Assembly: GCA_006226425.1 (NCBI GenBank)
Contig: SBGX01000006.1
Location: 62,001-126,000 of the forward strand
DNA: 64,000 nt
Reading direction: 5' to 3'
Origin: Bacteroidota bacterium
GTDB taxonomy: Bacteria; Bacteroidota; Bacteroidia; Flavobacteriales_D; Crocinitomicaceae
In this document: in pieces, positions 37,001 through 45,525 of the stretch
Numbering within the stretch: the stretch's first letter is position 1
Layout: each line of letters begins with the position of its first letter
The notes under the pieces: generated by a model
Database searches by the model: none
Seen by the model: the letters and a program-made list of their open reading frames with translations, nothing else
What the model was told of the DNA's origin: nothing
Made by a program: the position numbers and the translations under genes

Positions 37001-37450
37001 TTATAGTACTAGTTCCTCTCCCGGAATATGGTGGAAAAATTTATTTGGAACCGGATGCGTTGATGGCCATGGAAGCACCAGATCATCGCCGCAGGAAAAG
37101 GCCTTGATGATCTTAAATGCGTCGTCTACACAATTATTTCCCACGAGCGAGTACCCCCAGTTTTTAGAATCTTCCGCCATATCTTTAGCTGCTTCCGGGC
37201 AAGTATGGTCTATATCAAGTATTTTATATTGCTGATAGTTGAAGGTTTTCCCTCGCTTCATGGTTTCCAGCATCCTTTCAAAATCATTGGTTTCTATAAA
37301 AACACCATTATTCTGACCCGGCCAGATGGCAACGCTTCCTACGGTTTCTTTGGCGCCAAAGCAGAACACTCCGGGTTCTGTCTCAAAACCCCAGCCAATG
37401 TGTCCCAAATGCATTGGAACTTCTTTATTAACGAATACGACTGCTCTCAT
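37001..37450 (-). CDS. Hypothetical protein, possible permuted papain-like (LRAT/NlpC-type) fold
   Basis: A 149-residue protein with no signal peptide. MHLGHIGWGFE near the N-terminus supplies an invariant-looking His, and VGNNCVDDAFKII at residues 104-117 supplies a Cys in an NC context. The order His then Cys, with NC preceding a helix, recalls LRAT/H-rev107 and other circularly permuted NlpC/P60 proteins (NCEHF box). If right, it would be a thiol hydrolase or acyltransferase acting on lipids or peptides. This is my inference from motif order; I do not recognise an exact family. The start ATG at 37450 is the first in frame. Confidence 0.6.
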   Translation of the reverse strand: MRAVVFVNKEVPMHLGHIGWGFETEPGVFCFGAKETVGSVAIWPGQNNGVFIETNDFERMLETMKRGKTFNYQQYKILDIDHTCPEAAKDMAEDSKNWGYSLVGNNCVDDAFKIIKAFSCGDDLVLPWPSTHPVPNKFFHHIPGEELVL

Positions 37451-37554
37451 ATGTCCATACTATCAGGCAAACCTATGATTAAACCCCTTTTTAAGCAAGT
37501 CCCCTTTTGGTGGTTTCATAGTCCCTTTTTGGTGAGGGTTTCTATCTGTGTAAC

Positions 37555-37580
37555 AAAAAAAGGGAGGTTTTCCCTCCCTT
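37555..37580 (-). terminator. Rho-independent terminator of recA
   Basis: On the minus strand GGGAGG, a five-base loop and CCTCCC are followed by seven T, starting 22 bases after the recA stop. Confidence 0.88.
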
Positions 37581-37601
37581 TTCCTTACAAACGATATGTG
37601 C

Positions 37602-38630
37602 TTAGTCCTGCTCCAATAGCATTTCGCTGCTGACGCCGGTGATAGCCTCTTTGATTTTTTGTTCCAGTTCTTCAAACAATTCGGGATTGTCCAGGATCAG
37701 GTTCTTCACCGCATCCCTACCTTGTCCAAGTTTTGTTTCTCCGTATGAAAACCAGGAACCACTCTTCTTAATAATATCCATATCTACTCCCAGATCGATG
37801 ATTTCACCAACTTTGGAAATTCCTTCTCCGTACATGATGTCAAATTCTGCTTTTCGGAAAGGAGGAGCTACTTTGTTTTTTACCACCTTCACACGGATTC
37901 TGTTTCCGGTTACATCTTCTCCATCCTTGATCTGAGAAGATCTTCTGATATCAATTCGCATGGAAGCATAAAACTTCAATGCGTTCCCTCCAGTCGTTGT
38001 TTCCGGATTCCCGAACATCACTCCGATTTTATCCCGAAGCTGATTGATGAAAATACAACAACAGTTGGCCTTTGAAATAGAACCCGTTAATTTTCGCAAT
38101 GCCTTGGACATTAAACGTGCTTGCAAGCCCATTTGTGAATCTCCCATTTCTCCTTCGATCTCCGCTTTTGGGGTCAAGGCTGCAACTGAGTCCACCACCA
38201 GTAGATCAATGGCTCCGGAACGAATCAGGTTATCCGCAATTTCCAGGGCCTGTTCTCCGTTATCCGGTTGTGAAATCAACAGGTTTTCAATATCCACACC
38301 CAATTTTTTGGCATAAAACTGATCAAAGGCGTGTTCCGCATCTACAATTGCTGCTATTCCACCTTGTTTTTGAACTTCTGCAATTGCGTGAATAGCCAGG
38401 GTTGTTTTTCCTGAAGATTCCGGCCCGTATATTTCAATAATCCGACCTTTTGGGTAGCCATTGACTCCTGTTGCCAGGTCCAGGGTTATTGATCCTGTTG
38501 GGATGACTTCCACCTGCTCAATGGCATCATCTCCGAGCTTCATAACAGTTCCTTTACCGTACGTTTTATCCAGCTTCTCCATGGTCAACTGAAGTGCTTT
38601 CAATTTTTCTGTGTTCGTTTCTTTAGACAT
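37602..38630 (-). CDS. recA: Recombinase A
   Basis: A 342-residue RecA, the DNA-dependent ATPase for homologous recombination and SOS coprotease activity. Walker A is GPESSGKTT (residues 69-77); the Walker B region is [10 protein letters not shown], and the L1/L2 regions ([22 protein letters not shown] and [32 protein letters not shown]) are intact. Length matches bacterial RecA. A TAAATTTG element lies upstream and a strong terminator downstream, so it is probably a single-gene unit. No LexA-type palindrome was recognised. Confidence 0.98.
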   Translation of the reverse strand: MSKETNTEKLKALQLTMEKLDKTYGKGTVMKLGDDAIEQVEVIPTGSITLDLATGVNGYPKGRIIEIYGPESSGKTTLAIHAIAEVQKQGGIAAIVDAEHAFDQFYAKKLGVDIENLLISQPDNGEQALEIADNLIRSGAIDLLVVDSVAALTPKAEIEGEMGDSQMGLQARLMSKALRKLTGSISKANCCCIFINQLRDKIGVMFGNPETTTGGNALKFYASMRIDIRRSSQIKDGEDVTGNRIRVKVVKNKVAPPFRKAEFDIMYGEGISKVGEIIDLGVDMDIIKKSGSWFSYGETKLGQGRDAVKNLILDNPELFEELEQKIKEAITGVSSEMLLEQD

Positions 38631-38655
38631 ATCGTTTGTTTTTAAGTTGATGTGA

Positions 38656-38663
38656 CAAATTTA
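38656..38663 (-). promoter_or_regulatory. Candidate promoter -7 element for recA
   Basis: Minus-strand TAAATTTG matches TAnnTTTG and lies 25 bases before the recA ATG. No TTG at -33. Confidence 0.5.
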
Positions 38664-38681
38664 TAGGGCGAAGTGCGTAAA

Positions 38682-39155
38682 CTACTTACGTTCTTCTTTT
38701 TCTTGATAAATAGCGAATATTTCTTCGGCGTGTGCCTTTGTTTTTGGGCGTGTTATTACTTCCAGAACCTCTCCTTTTTCATCGATGACAAACGTGGTTC
38801 TTAAAATTCCGTCAAACACACGTCCCATAAATTTTTTCTCCCCCCAAACACCGAACAGGTCAATCACTTTTCGTTCTTCATCTGCCAATAGCGTAAAAGG
38901 CAATTCATATTTATTCGTAAACCGCTGATGACGCTTTACACTATCCATACTTACACCCACCACTGTAATTCCCTTTGATTGAAGTTCCTGGTGATGGTCC
39001 CGGATATTGCAGGCCTGTGTGGTGCATCCAGGTGTCATGTCTTTGGGATAGAAGTACAAAACCCACTTTTTTCCTTTCAATTGCCCCGAATCAAATTCTT
39101 TTCCCTGCTGATCTACTGATATAAACGATGGGGCCATTTCTCCTTTTTGTATCAT
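38682..39155 (-). CDS. bcp: Thioredoxin-dependent peroxiredoxin (Bcp/PrxQ)
   Basis: A 157-residue peroxiredoxin reducing hydroperoxides with electrons from thioredoxin. The motif FYPKDMTPGCTTQACNIRD contains the peroxidatic Cys and the resolving Cys five residues later, the arrangement of the Bcp/PrxQ group. KWVLYFYPK and the following VVGVSMDSVKRHQRF also match. The gene follows the recA promoter region on the same strand but is transcribed toward it from its own upstream region. Confidence 0.95.
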   Translation of the reverse strand: MIQKGEMAPSFISVDQQGKEFDSGQLKGKKWVLYFYPKDMTPGCTTQACNIRDHHQELQSKGITVVGVSMDSVKRHQRFTNKYELPFTLLADEERKVIDLFGVWGEKKFMGRVFDGILRTTFVIDEKGEVLEVITRPKTKAHAEEIFAIYQEKEERK

Positions 39156-39287
39156 TTGGTTATTTTTTTGTCTTTCTTTTGATTAAATTCTAATCAAAAA
39201 TACATTTTTTTAGATACCCCGCTTCTTTTTTGCCCATATTTTTTGAGCAACGCAATCTTAATAACTAAATAATGTGTTGTTTTTTAA

Positions 39288-39653
39288 CTACTTAACGTAG
39301 TCCTGTTTCACTACCAAAACAAACTGATCCGCTTCCAAACAGCGATAACCCAAATCATAACAGAAATAATAAGTCGTTCCCTTCTGAGTCGTATATACGT
39401 TTGTATAATAATGAAAGTTAAAGCCTTTTTCTGCCAGGCTGATTCCGTCTATTTTAGTTTTTCCGTGCGGATTTAATTCGAATAAAATTCTCCTGTTTTT
39501 CCTGAGAATTCCATTTATTCTCCTGACATACTTGTTGCTTTCTTCATTCAGGCGATTATGGAATGCATTTCGGCAGTAGTCCGAACAAAACTTTTGATCT
39601 TTCCGGCCCTTTAGCGCATTTCCACACTCCTGACAACTTCTTGTTTCAGGCAT
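39288..39653 (-). CDS. Small zinc-ribbon protein, conserved hypothetical
   Basis: A 121-residue protein whose N-terminus has four cysteines in zinc-ribbon spacing: CQECGNALKGRKDQKFCSDYC. A basic helix (RNAFHNRLNEESNKYVRRINGILRKNRRIL) follows, then a beta-rich part (KGFNFHYYTNVYTTQKGTTYYFCYDLGY). Similar short zinc-ribbon proteins are common in Bacteroidetes and uncharacterised. A role in binding nucleic acid is possible from the basic helix but not shown. Confidence 0.78.
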   Translation of the reverse strand: MPETRSCQECGNALKGRKDQKFCSDYCRNAFHNRLNEESNKYVRRINGILRKNRRILFELNPHGKTKIDGISLAEKGFNFHYYTNVYTTQKGTTYYFCYDLGYRCLEADQFVLVVKQDYVK

Positions 39654-39690
39654 TTCGAGAGTTTTAGATACCCGAAATATAGCTAATTTT

Positions 39691-40572
39691 TTAGATGTTC
39701 TTTGGCAATTCCTTTTGCTGAAAATGAAAGCCTTCCGAGATTAACTTCTCAGAAGATGCACTGATCCCCTCCAATAATAAGCTGGCCATTTCTCCGAAAA
39801 TCAGAAAAACCACCCAACGAGGCACCCGAAAAGGAAGTAGTCTCTTTTTGTTTTTGCGGGCCAACAATCGCATTATTTCTCCCAAACTCGTTGTCCCGGC
39901 ATTCACATGATAAATCCCCTTCAACTGCTGTTTGATCCCAAATTCAAAGGCTTGTAGCAAATCACTAATATGTACCCATGGAATTCGTTGCTCACCACTG
40001 CCCAATATAGCACCAAAACCCTTCAGAAGCGGTTCTTCCATTTTCTTCAAGGCTCCTTTACCGTTTGCTATTACCATGGGAATTCTCCAAATCAATACCG
40101 GACAATGAACTTCCATTTTCTGGGCTTCTTCCTCCCATTTGGACACTAAATCAGAAAGAAAATCCGTTCCCATTGAATCTTTTTCTGTGTAATGTTGTTC
40201 GGACGAGGTATCAAAACAATTGATGCCTGAGGCACTAATATACAACTGAAGCTCCGGCATCAACGCTGCTTTACTTCTCAGGAAGGCCGCTGGCTCTATT
40301 CTTGAGTTCAGCAATTCTCTTTTTCGGGACGAAGTCCATCTTTTATCAGCAATTCCAGAGCCACACAAATTTATTAGATGTGTCACTCCCTCCAACGCTT
40401 TTTCATCCAGCTCTTCTTTTGACGGATCCCAATAATGAAAACCTGCTTTTCCGAAGGTCTTTTTCTTATTTCTCGTCAGGATACGTACTTTCCACCCCGC
40501 TTTTGTGAAATGATTCTTTAATTCCTGTCCCAGAAAACCTGTTCCTCCAGCAATCAATACGATACAATCCAT
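39691..40572 (-). CDS. TIGR01777-family NAD-dependent epimerase/dehydratase
   Basis: A 293-residue SDR-fold protein with the N-terminal dinucleotide motif AGGTGFLGQEL and the TIGR01777 features VRILTRNKKK, THLINLCGSGIADKRW (family motif NLaGe.i.d.RWt) and a C-terminal DUF1731 segment (PFRVPRWVVFLIFGEMASLLLEG). E. coli YfcH belongs to this group. The substrate is not known. It is followed on the same strand, 57 bases upstream of its own start, by the LytTR regulator's 3' end. Confidence 0.9.
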   Translation of the reverse strand: MDCIVLIAGGTGFLGQELKNHFTKAGWKVRILTRNKKKTFGKAGFHYWDPSKEELDEKALEGVTHLINLCGSGIADKRWTSSRKRELLNSRIEPAAFLRSKAALMPELQLYISASGINCFDTSSEQHYTEKDSMGTDFLSDLVSKWEEEAQKMEVHCPVLIWRIPMVIANGKGALKKMEEPLLKGFGAILGSGEQRIPWVHISDLLQAFEFGIKQQLKGIYHVNAGTTSLGEIMRLLARKNKKRLLPFRVPRWVVFLIFGEMASLLLEGISASSEKLISEGFHFQQKELPKNI

Positions 40573-40629
40573 GTATTGTTTTTATAAAAAACGAATGAAA
40601 AGATGATTTGTTCTAAAATCGATGTGGTA

Positions 40630-41385
40630 TTAAACCAGCCTGATTCGCTTATTGAGATCTTCCCGGTACGACCCTCCTATTGGAATGACCTTCTTATCAT
40701 TCTCCAAATGCAGGTTTGGATAGTCAATAGAAGCTATTTTATCGATGCGCACAATAAAGGAACGATGCACCCGGATAAATTCTGTTTTACCCATTTTTGT
40801 TTCTATCTCCTTCATCGTGGAATGAATCGTATAGCGCGTTTCCAGTGTATTGATTACGACATAATCCTTCAGTGCCTCAATAAAGTAGATATCACTGGTA
40901 TTCAACTTAACCAGTTTGCTGTTCGACTTCACAAAAATAAAGCCGTCCGATTGTTCTTTATTATCCACCAAGGAATATAGGTAATCCCGCTCTTTTTCGA
41001 GTTCCAGCGATTTCTTGTGCTTATAAAGAGCCATTTCTATCGACGTATGTAAATCGATCTCTTTAAACGGCTTGATGATGTATCCGTAAGGCTCGGTTAC
41101 CTTCGCTTTACTCAAAGTGGATTCATCTGCATAAGCTGTCAGGAAAATAACCGGGGTATTCAATTCATTCTTAACGACCTCAGCCACTTCAATCCCGTTC
41201 ATGTCTCCCTTGAGCATGATATCCATCAATACGATGTCCGGATTTGTTTCACGGGCAAGCTCCAAAGCCTTATCCCCAGTTGCAGCAGCACCAACAACCT
41301 GATAGCCCAGTTTTTTTAAACTGTGCTGAATGTCCTTCGATACAATCGACTCATCCTCTACTACCAGCACGTTGATTTGTCCCAT
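40630..41385 (-). CDS. LytTR-family response regulator (partner of HisKA_2 kinase)
   Basis: A 251-residue regulator. The receiver domain includes VLVVEDESIVSKDIQ, the phospho-acceptor Asp in DIVLMDIMLKGDMNGIE, Thr/Ala in VIFLTAYADE and Lys in YIIKPFKE. A coiled linker (residues 120-145) precedes a LytTR DNA-binding domain with FIRVHRSFIVRIDKI. It begins six bases after the stop of the large kinase gene, so the two form an operon. Receivers with the MDIMLKG pattern often pair with HisKA_2 kinases in this phylum. Confidence 0.94.
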   Translation of the reverse strand: MGQINVLVVEDESIVSKDIQHSLKKLGYQVVGAAATGDKALELARETNPDIVLMDIMLKGDMNGIEVAEVVKNELNTPVIFLTAYADESTLSKAKVTEPYGYIIKPFKEIDLHTSIEMALYKHKKSLELEKERDYLYSLVDNKEQSDGFIFVKSNSKLVKLNTSDIYFIEALKDYVVINTLETRYTIHSTMKEIETKMGKTEFIRVHRSFIVRIDKIASIDYPNLHLENDKKVIPIGGSYREDLNKRIRLV

Positions 41386-41390
41386 GCTAC

Positions 41391-44300
41391 TTACAGTTTT
41401 TGCTTCTCAAAAGTAATAAAATATTTGATTCCCTTCTTTCTTTCCAGCCTGATATCTCCGCTTAGCTGTTCGACCAGGGTGATAACCAATTGCAAACCAA
41501 GTGTTTCTGTTGCTTCAATATCAAAATCATCTGGTAATCCTACCCCATCGTCTCCCACGACCAGTTCCAACATTTCCTTGTCTGATTTCAAGCCGAGATA
41601 GATGCTGCCGTTTCCTACTTCGTTAAAGGCATATTTCATGGAATTTGTAATCAACTCATTGATGATTAATCCACAAGGTATGGCCTGATCCAGACTCAGG
41701 TCCACATGCTCTACTTCTTCCACCAAATCAATGTTCAATCCCCGATTAAATTGATAGGAAGAAATTAGATTTCTAACCAGTTCCCGTGCATAATTCTTAA
41801 AGTTGATCGAAGAAAAATTCGTCGTTTGATACAAACTTTCGTGAATAATGGCCATTGAACGGATTCGATGCCGGCTTTCTTCCATGATCTCCAAAATGCG
41901 CTCATCTTCGATATAAGACGTCTGCAGATTTAAAATACTGGAGATAATCTGCAAATTGTTTTTCACGCGGTGATGCACCTCCTTCAACAATACCTCTTTC
42001 TCTTTGAGCGAAAGAAGTATTTCCTTTTCGTTATTCTTTTTATCCGTAATATCGTGCGCTACCAATGAAAACTCTGTCAGTACATTGTCCAGGTTCATAA
42101 TCGGATTCAGGTATATTTCAACCCAAACCTTTTCATTATGGACATTGATGAATTTTAACTCAAATTGATGCGATTTTCCCTTTCTGACCGAACTTAACAT
42201 AAAACGGAAATAGCGCATCTTGATTTCAGAAATAATCTCTCCGAAGTAACTTTCAAAATCATCTCCAATTTGAAATTCTTTCCCTGTATGATAGTCGAAA
42301 TACGATTTACTTTGCTGATTGAATCCTGAAAATTTTAGATTTGGATCTAGCGTCACCAACAAAGTATTCTGAGAACTGTCAAAAATCGCTCTCGTTCTTT
42401 TATACTCTGTCTGAAGCTTCAATTCGACCTGCTTTCTTTCCTCGATCTCTTTTTCGAGTTGTTTATTACTTTCTTCCAGAATTTCCGATCGAATCATTTC
42501 CTTGGAAAGCTTTGTTTGATAAGAAATATCTTTCAGGATCATCATGGTGGCCTCTGCCCCTTCAAACATAATGGTCACCAAGGTCAGACTCAATACCAAT
42601 TGATTCTCCCCGACCTTTACTTCCAGTTGACTATGTCTTGTTTTCTTATCTTTCCGATGCTTCTCAATAGCCGCCTGAAACTGATGACAACCTGAACCAA
42701 AGTACTTTTCGCAAAAGTTTATTTTCGAAGGATCTCCGTGCGGAAGCCCCATGAGTCGATAAAATTCCGAACTGGCATATAGAAATTGATCTTTCCTCAA
42801 AATCAGGAATCCTTCAGGTGTGTTCTCTATGATGGACTCAAAGGTTTTTTTACTGTTCTCCAGAGCCCGGATATTGCGATTCCGCTCTGTTTCATCCCGG
42901 ATAACACAATGGTAGCATTTTTCATCTCCTATCTTTAACTCAACAATTGAAACAACCGCCTCAATAAATTCCTCTCCTTTGGAAAATAACCAGTTAAAAC
43001 GAATGGATTTCTTTTGGCTCAGCTGCAAAAAATAATGATCATAGTACTTTTTTAGCTTCGGGGACTGAGCGTGTGAAAAATCCCACAGACTTTTCTCCAG
43101 AATATCTTCTCTGGATTTCCCGAATAAATTCAATCCCTGTTGATTGATGTCCGCAATCAGATCTCCCTCCAGGAGCAAAATTGAATCATTACTTTCTTCA
43201 TAAATGGACCGGTATTTTCTCTCATTGGATTCCAATGCCTGCGCACTAAGAGTTAATTCCGTCACATCCACCAGGTTCCCTTCGATCTGATCATACTCAA
43301 AATCGTAATAGAAGTTGAATACGAAAAAGAATTCCTGATCAAATTCATTTAAATACGTTTTTCGGTAGTTAATAACACGTTCCTGGTTCTGTAGTTTCTC
43401 GCGCAAATCAGACCATTCCTTTTGGTCGGGGAACAATTGAATCTCTTCTTTATGCTCTTTGTTGAATAAACGTAAAAAGGCCGGATTACATTCTAGTATT
43501 TTCCCTTCCAGGTCCAATGAGAACACACCTGTCAGGTTTCGGATAAACAGATTCTTGTATTTCTTTTCATTTTGTCGGACGCGCTCATTCTCCACTTTTT
43601 TCTCGGTGATGTCCCGAAACATTCCGATGATGTAGCTTCCGTTCTTCAAATTCACCCGATTGAACTTTACCTCCACAATCTTTTGATTGTCCAGGTGCAG
43701 CTCCTTCAAAAAGAACTGCTCTTCTTCCAGGGAGTTCAGTCGAATAATATCTTCTGAATAAAGTTGTTTGAGAAATTTACGCTCAATTTGATCCGCCTGA
43801 TCCTCATCAAAAATTGACTTCAACTCAACATTGAAATCAATTAATTTGATCTGTTTGTCTTTTAACTGAAACAAAAGGACACCGTGTCCCATGTTATTCA
43901 CAATTCCCTTCAGATATAAGTTATTATCTTCCAGTGAATTAATCAGCCGGTCCCGACTGTATAAAATGATGTTAAAGAAAAGTCCGACGCAGATAAAAAG
44001 CGTGTAATAAGCAGTCAAATTTGCCGATGTTTCTACCGGGAAAAAGAGATCTCCCAGAGTGAGACAAGCTCCGATGAACAAAAAATGAATCAAAGAATAT
44101 CGGAATCGTTGAATTGCAAAATTTAGAGTAGAAAAAATGGCCAAAAAATAGATGAAATCGTACGCTTCATAAGCATGATTCCTTAAATCGATCAAGCTGT
44201 ATATCGTAACAACATTGAAGAAGATGAAATAAAGCAAGGGAAGTCGATTCTTAAAAAAAGGAATCGTCCTTTCCAGCAACAAAATGAAAGGAAAGACAAT

Positions 44301-44486
44301 ACTCGCAGAAATCAGGCTCACAAAAAGGGATTCCGGTGCCCCGACCCATTTAAAAAAAAAAGCAAAGGGAGGACACAACAAAAAGGCAAAGACTAACAAT
44401 ATGATTGTCAGTCTATTACTATCATCACTTTTGCTTTGATAATTGTAAAAAAATGGAACAATATTTTTGCCTCTGATTCTTTTCAT
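41391..44486 (-). CDS. Multi-PAS sensor histidine kinase, HisKA_2 type
   Basis: A 1031-residue kinase. The N-terminus has about six membrane helices (residues 25-185). Several PAS domains follow, roughly residues 200-295 (MFRDITEKK), 310-420, 425-535 (VIRDETERN), 545-660 (MILKDISYQ) and 690-810 (VAHDITDKK), linked by helices. The kinase core has the HisKA_2 phosphorylation box LLKEVHHRVKNNLQIISSILNLQ and the ATPase motifs GLIINELITNSMKYAF and VGDDGVGLPDD. The number of PAS repeats suggests integration of several internal signals. No cofactor-binding residues could be assigned. It forms an operon with the LytTR regulator downstream. Confidence 0.94.
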   Translation of the reverse strand: MKRIRGKNIVPFFYNYQSKSDDSNRLTIILLVFAFLLCPPFAFFFKWVGAPESLFVSLISASIVFPFILLLERTIPFFKNRLPLLYFIFFNVVTIYSLIDLRNHAYEAYDFIYFLAIFSTLNFAIQRFRYSLIHFLFIGACLTLGDLFFPVETSANLTAYYTLFICVGLFFNIILYSRDRLINSLEDNNLYLKGIVNNMGHGVLLFQLKDKQIKLIDFNVELKSIFDEDQADQIERKFLKQLYSEDIIRLNSLEEEQFFLKELHLDNQKIVEVKFNRVNLKNGSYIIGMFRDITEKKVENERVRQNEKKYKNLFIRNLTGVFSLDLEGKILECNPAFLRLFNKEHKEEIQLFPDQKEWSDLREKLQNQERVINYRKTYLNEFDQEFFFVFNFYYDFEYDQIEGNLVDVTELTLSAQALESNERKYRSIYEESNDSILLLEGDLIADINQQGLNLFGKSREDILEKSLWDFSHAQSPKLKKYYDHYFLQLSQKKSIRFNWLFSKGEEFIEAVVSIVELKIGDEKCYHCVIRDETERNRNIRALENSKKTFESIIENTPEGFLILRKDQFLYASSEFYRLMGLPHGDPSKINFCEKYFGSGCHQFQAAIEKHRKDKKTRHSQLEVKVGENQLVLSLTLVTIMFEGAEATMMILKDISYQTKLSKEMIRSEILEESNKQLEKEIEERKQVELKLQTEYKRTRAIFDSSQNTLLVTLDPNLKFSGFNQQSKSYFDYHTGKEFQIGDDFESYFGEIISEIKMRYFRFMLSSVRKGKSHQFELKFINVHNEKVWVEIYLNPIMNLDNVLTEFSLVAHDITDKKNNEKEILLSLKEKEVLLKEVHHRVKNNLQIISSILNLQTSYIEDERILEIMEESRHRIRSMAIIHESLYQTTNFSSINFKNYARELVRNLISSYQFNRGLNIDLVEEVEHVDLSLDQAIPCGLIINELITNSMKYAFNEVGNGSIYLGLKSDKEMLELVVGDDGVGLPDDFDIEATETLGLQLVITLVEQLSGDIRLERKKGIKYFITFEKQKL

Positions 44487-44959
44487 GACAGGCCCTAAAA
44501 TAAGAGTTATATTTCATTGTTTCGATAAGCTACGAATTTTTGGCTTCCCGTCAAAAGTGTACGGAAGTATAATAATTAAAATAAATTAATCTTATTTAAA
44601 GAAGTATTTATTCTTTCTTATTAAGAGTGTTAATAGGTTTATAAGTGTATGAATACTTATTTGTTTATATGAGTTATTAAAGAAATGAACGATATTATAA
44701 ACAATATGGGTAGGGGTAAACCTCTGAAAATAAGCATTCTGTTATCTAACCCTGTTGAAATGTTAACATCGATTATGTTGACAATTCTTGTCTCTGAAAA
44801 GGAAAGTCTCTCGTTCAAAACAGGTGTGAAAAGCAGAGAAAAAATTCGTCTTTTTTACTTGCGTATTTCAATTTCATTCTGGTATATATAAATTCTCTCA
44901 AATAGCAAGTAAATATTTTAATTAAACATGAACAAAAGAAACAGATTTCAACAAGATCT

Positions 44960-44989
44960 TTGTGCATAAAATTGTTTTTCTGATCTTTG
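44960..44989 (+). promoter_or_regulatory. Candidate rpiB promoter
   Basis: TTG at 44960 and GATCTTTG at 44982-44989 with a 19-base spacer match the consensus apart from one base. It would give a leader of about 80 bases. Confidence 0.4.
44961..44969 (-). other. DnaA-box-like site
   Basis: TGTGCATAA is the complement of TTATGCACA, fitting the relaxed DnaA box TTATNCACA. It is a single site and overlaps a candidate rpiB promoter. Confidence 0.35.
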
Positions 44990-45078
44990 ATTTTCAGCAA
45001 ACTATGAACCCGGGGAAATTCCCAATGTTCATTAAAAAGAGCTTTTGTTAATAACCGTTGAAAATAGAATGATTTAAA

Positions 45079-45525
45079 ATGAAGAGCAGCATTATTCCCA
45101 TAGGAGCCGACCACGCAGGATTTCAGTTGAAAAAAGTACTCATTGAATACCTTCAGCAAAAAGGCTACGAAGTGAAAGATTTTGGGTGTTATTCTGAAGA
45201 AAGCATTGATTATGCAGATTTCGCACATCCGGTAGCAGATTTTGTTGAGTCTGGAAATGCCACTTTTGGCGTATTGCTTTGTGGCAGTGGTAACGGGATC
45301 AATATGACCGCTAATAAACATCAGGGAATTCGTTCTGCTCTTTGTTGGAAGGCAGAAATTGCCAGTTTGGCCAGACAACATAATGATGCCAATATCCTCA
45401 CCTTGCCAGCTCGTTTTGTGAGTGAAGCAGAGGCAAAGGAAATTTTAGATGCCTTCATTTCGGAGGACTTTGAGGGGGGCAGACACCAACGTAGAATTGA
45501 TAAAATACCACTCGGATCATGTTAG
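45079..45525 (+). CDS. rpiB: Ribose-5-phosphate isomerase B
   Basis: A 148-residue RpiB interconverting ribose 5-phosphate and ribulose 5-phosphate in the pentose phosphate pathway. IPIGADHAGFQLKK carries the substrate-binding Asp-His pair (residues 11-12), Cys68 in LLCGSGNGINM is the catalytic base and IRSALCW follows. Length fits the family. Its stop overlaps the start of the M28 peptidase gene by seven bases. Confidence 0.97.
   Translation: MKSSIIPIGADHAGFQLKKVLIEYLQQKGYEVKDFGCYSEESIDYADFAHPVADFVESGNATFGVLLCGSGNGINMTANKHQGIRSALCWKAEIASLARQHNDANILTLPARFVSEAEAKEILDAFISEDFEGGRHQRRIDKIPLGSC

Larger units (their letters stand above)
44487..45078. other. AT-rich 592-base intergenic stretch, candidate replication origin region
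   Basis: No convincing gene occurs here. The left part (44570-44700) is almost pure A/T. One DnaA-box match (TGTGCATAA, complement TTATGCACA) is at 44961-44969, with weaker seven-of-nine matches TTATAAACA near 44694 and TGTTAATAA near 45046. It separates a minus-strand kinase from plus-strand rpiB, and strand composition appears to shift from C-rich to G-rich on the plus strand across it. This makes it the best candidate for an origin in the window, but DnaA boxes are few and dnaA is absent, so it is a hypothesis. Confidence 0.35.

Noticed and set aside
39181-39195. Palindrome GATTAAATTCTAATC upstream of bcp
   Set aside because: A regulator site is possible but it is short, AT-rich and single; no known operator was recognised.
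44640-44660. Imperfect inverted repeat ATAAGT...ACTTAT in the AT-rich gap
   Set aside because: Only six-base arms in very AT-rich sequence, expected by chance.
44685-44891. A 68-codon plus-strand frame in the AT-rich gap
   Set aside because: No recognisable motif, no promoter or convincing start, composition like the surrounding non-coding DNA.
44815-45381. A 188-codon minus-strand frame across the gap into rpiB
   Set aside because: It overlaps most of rpiB in antisense and has no domain; rpiB is certain.
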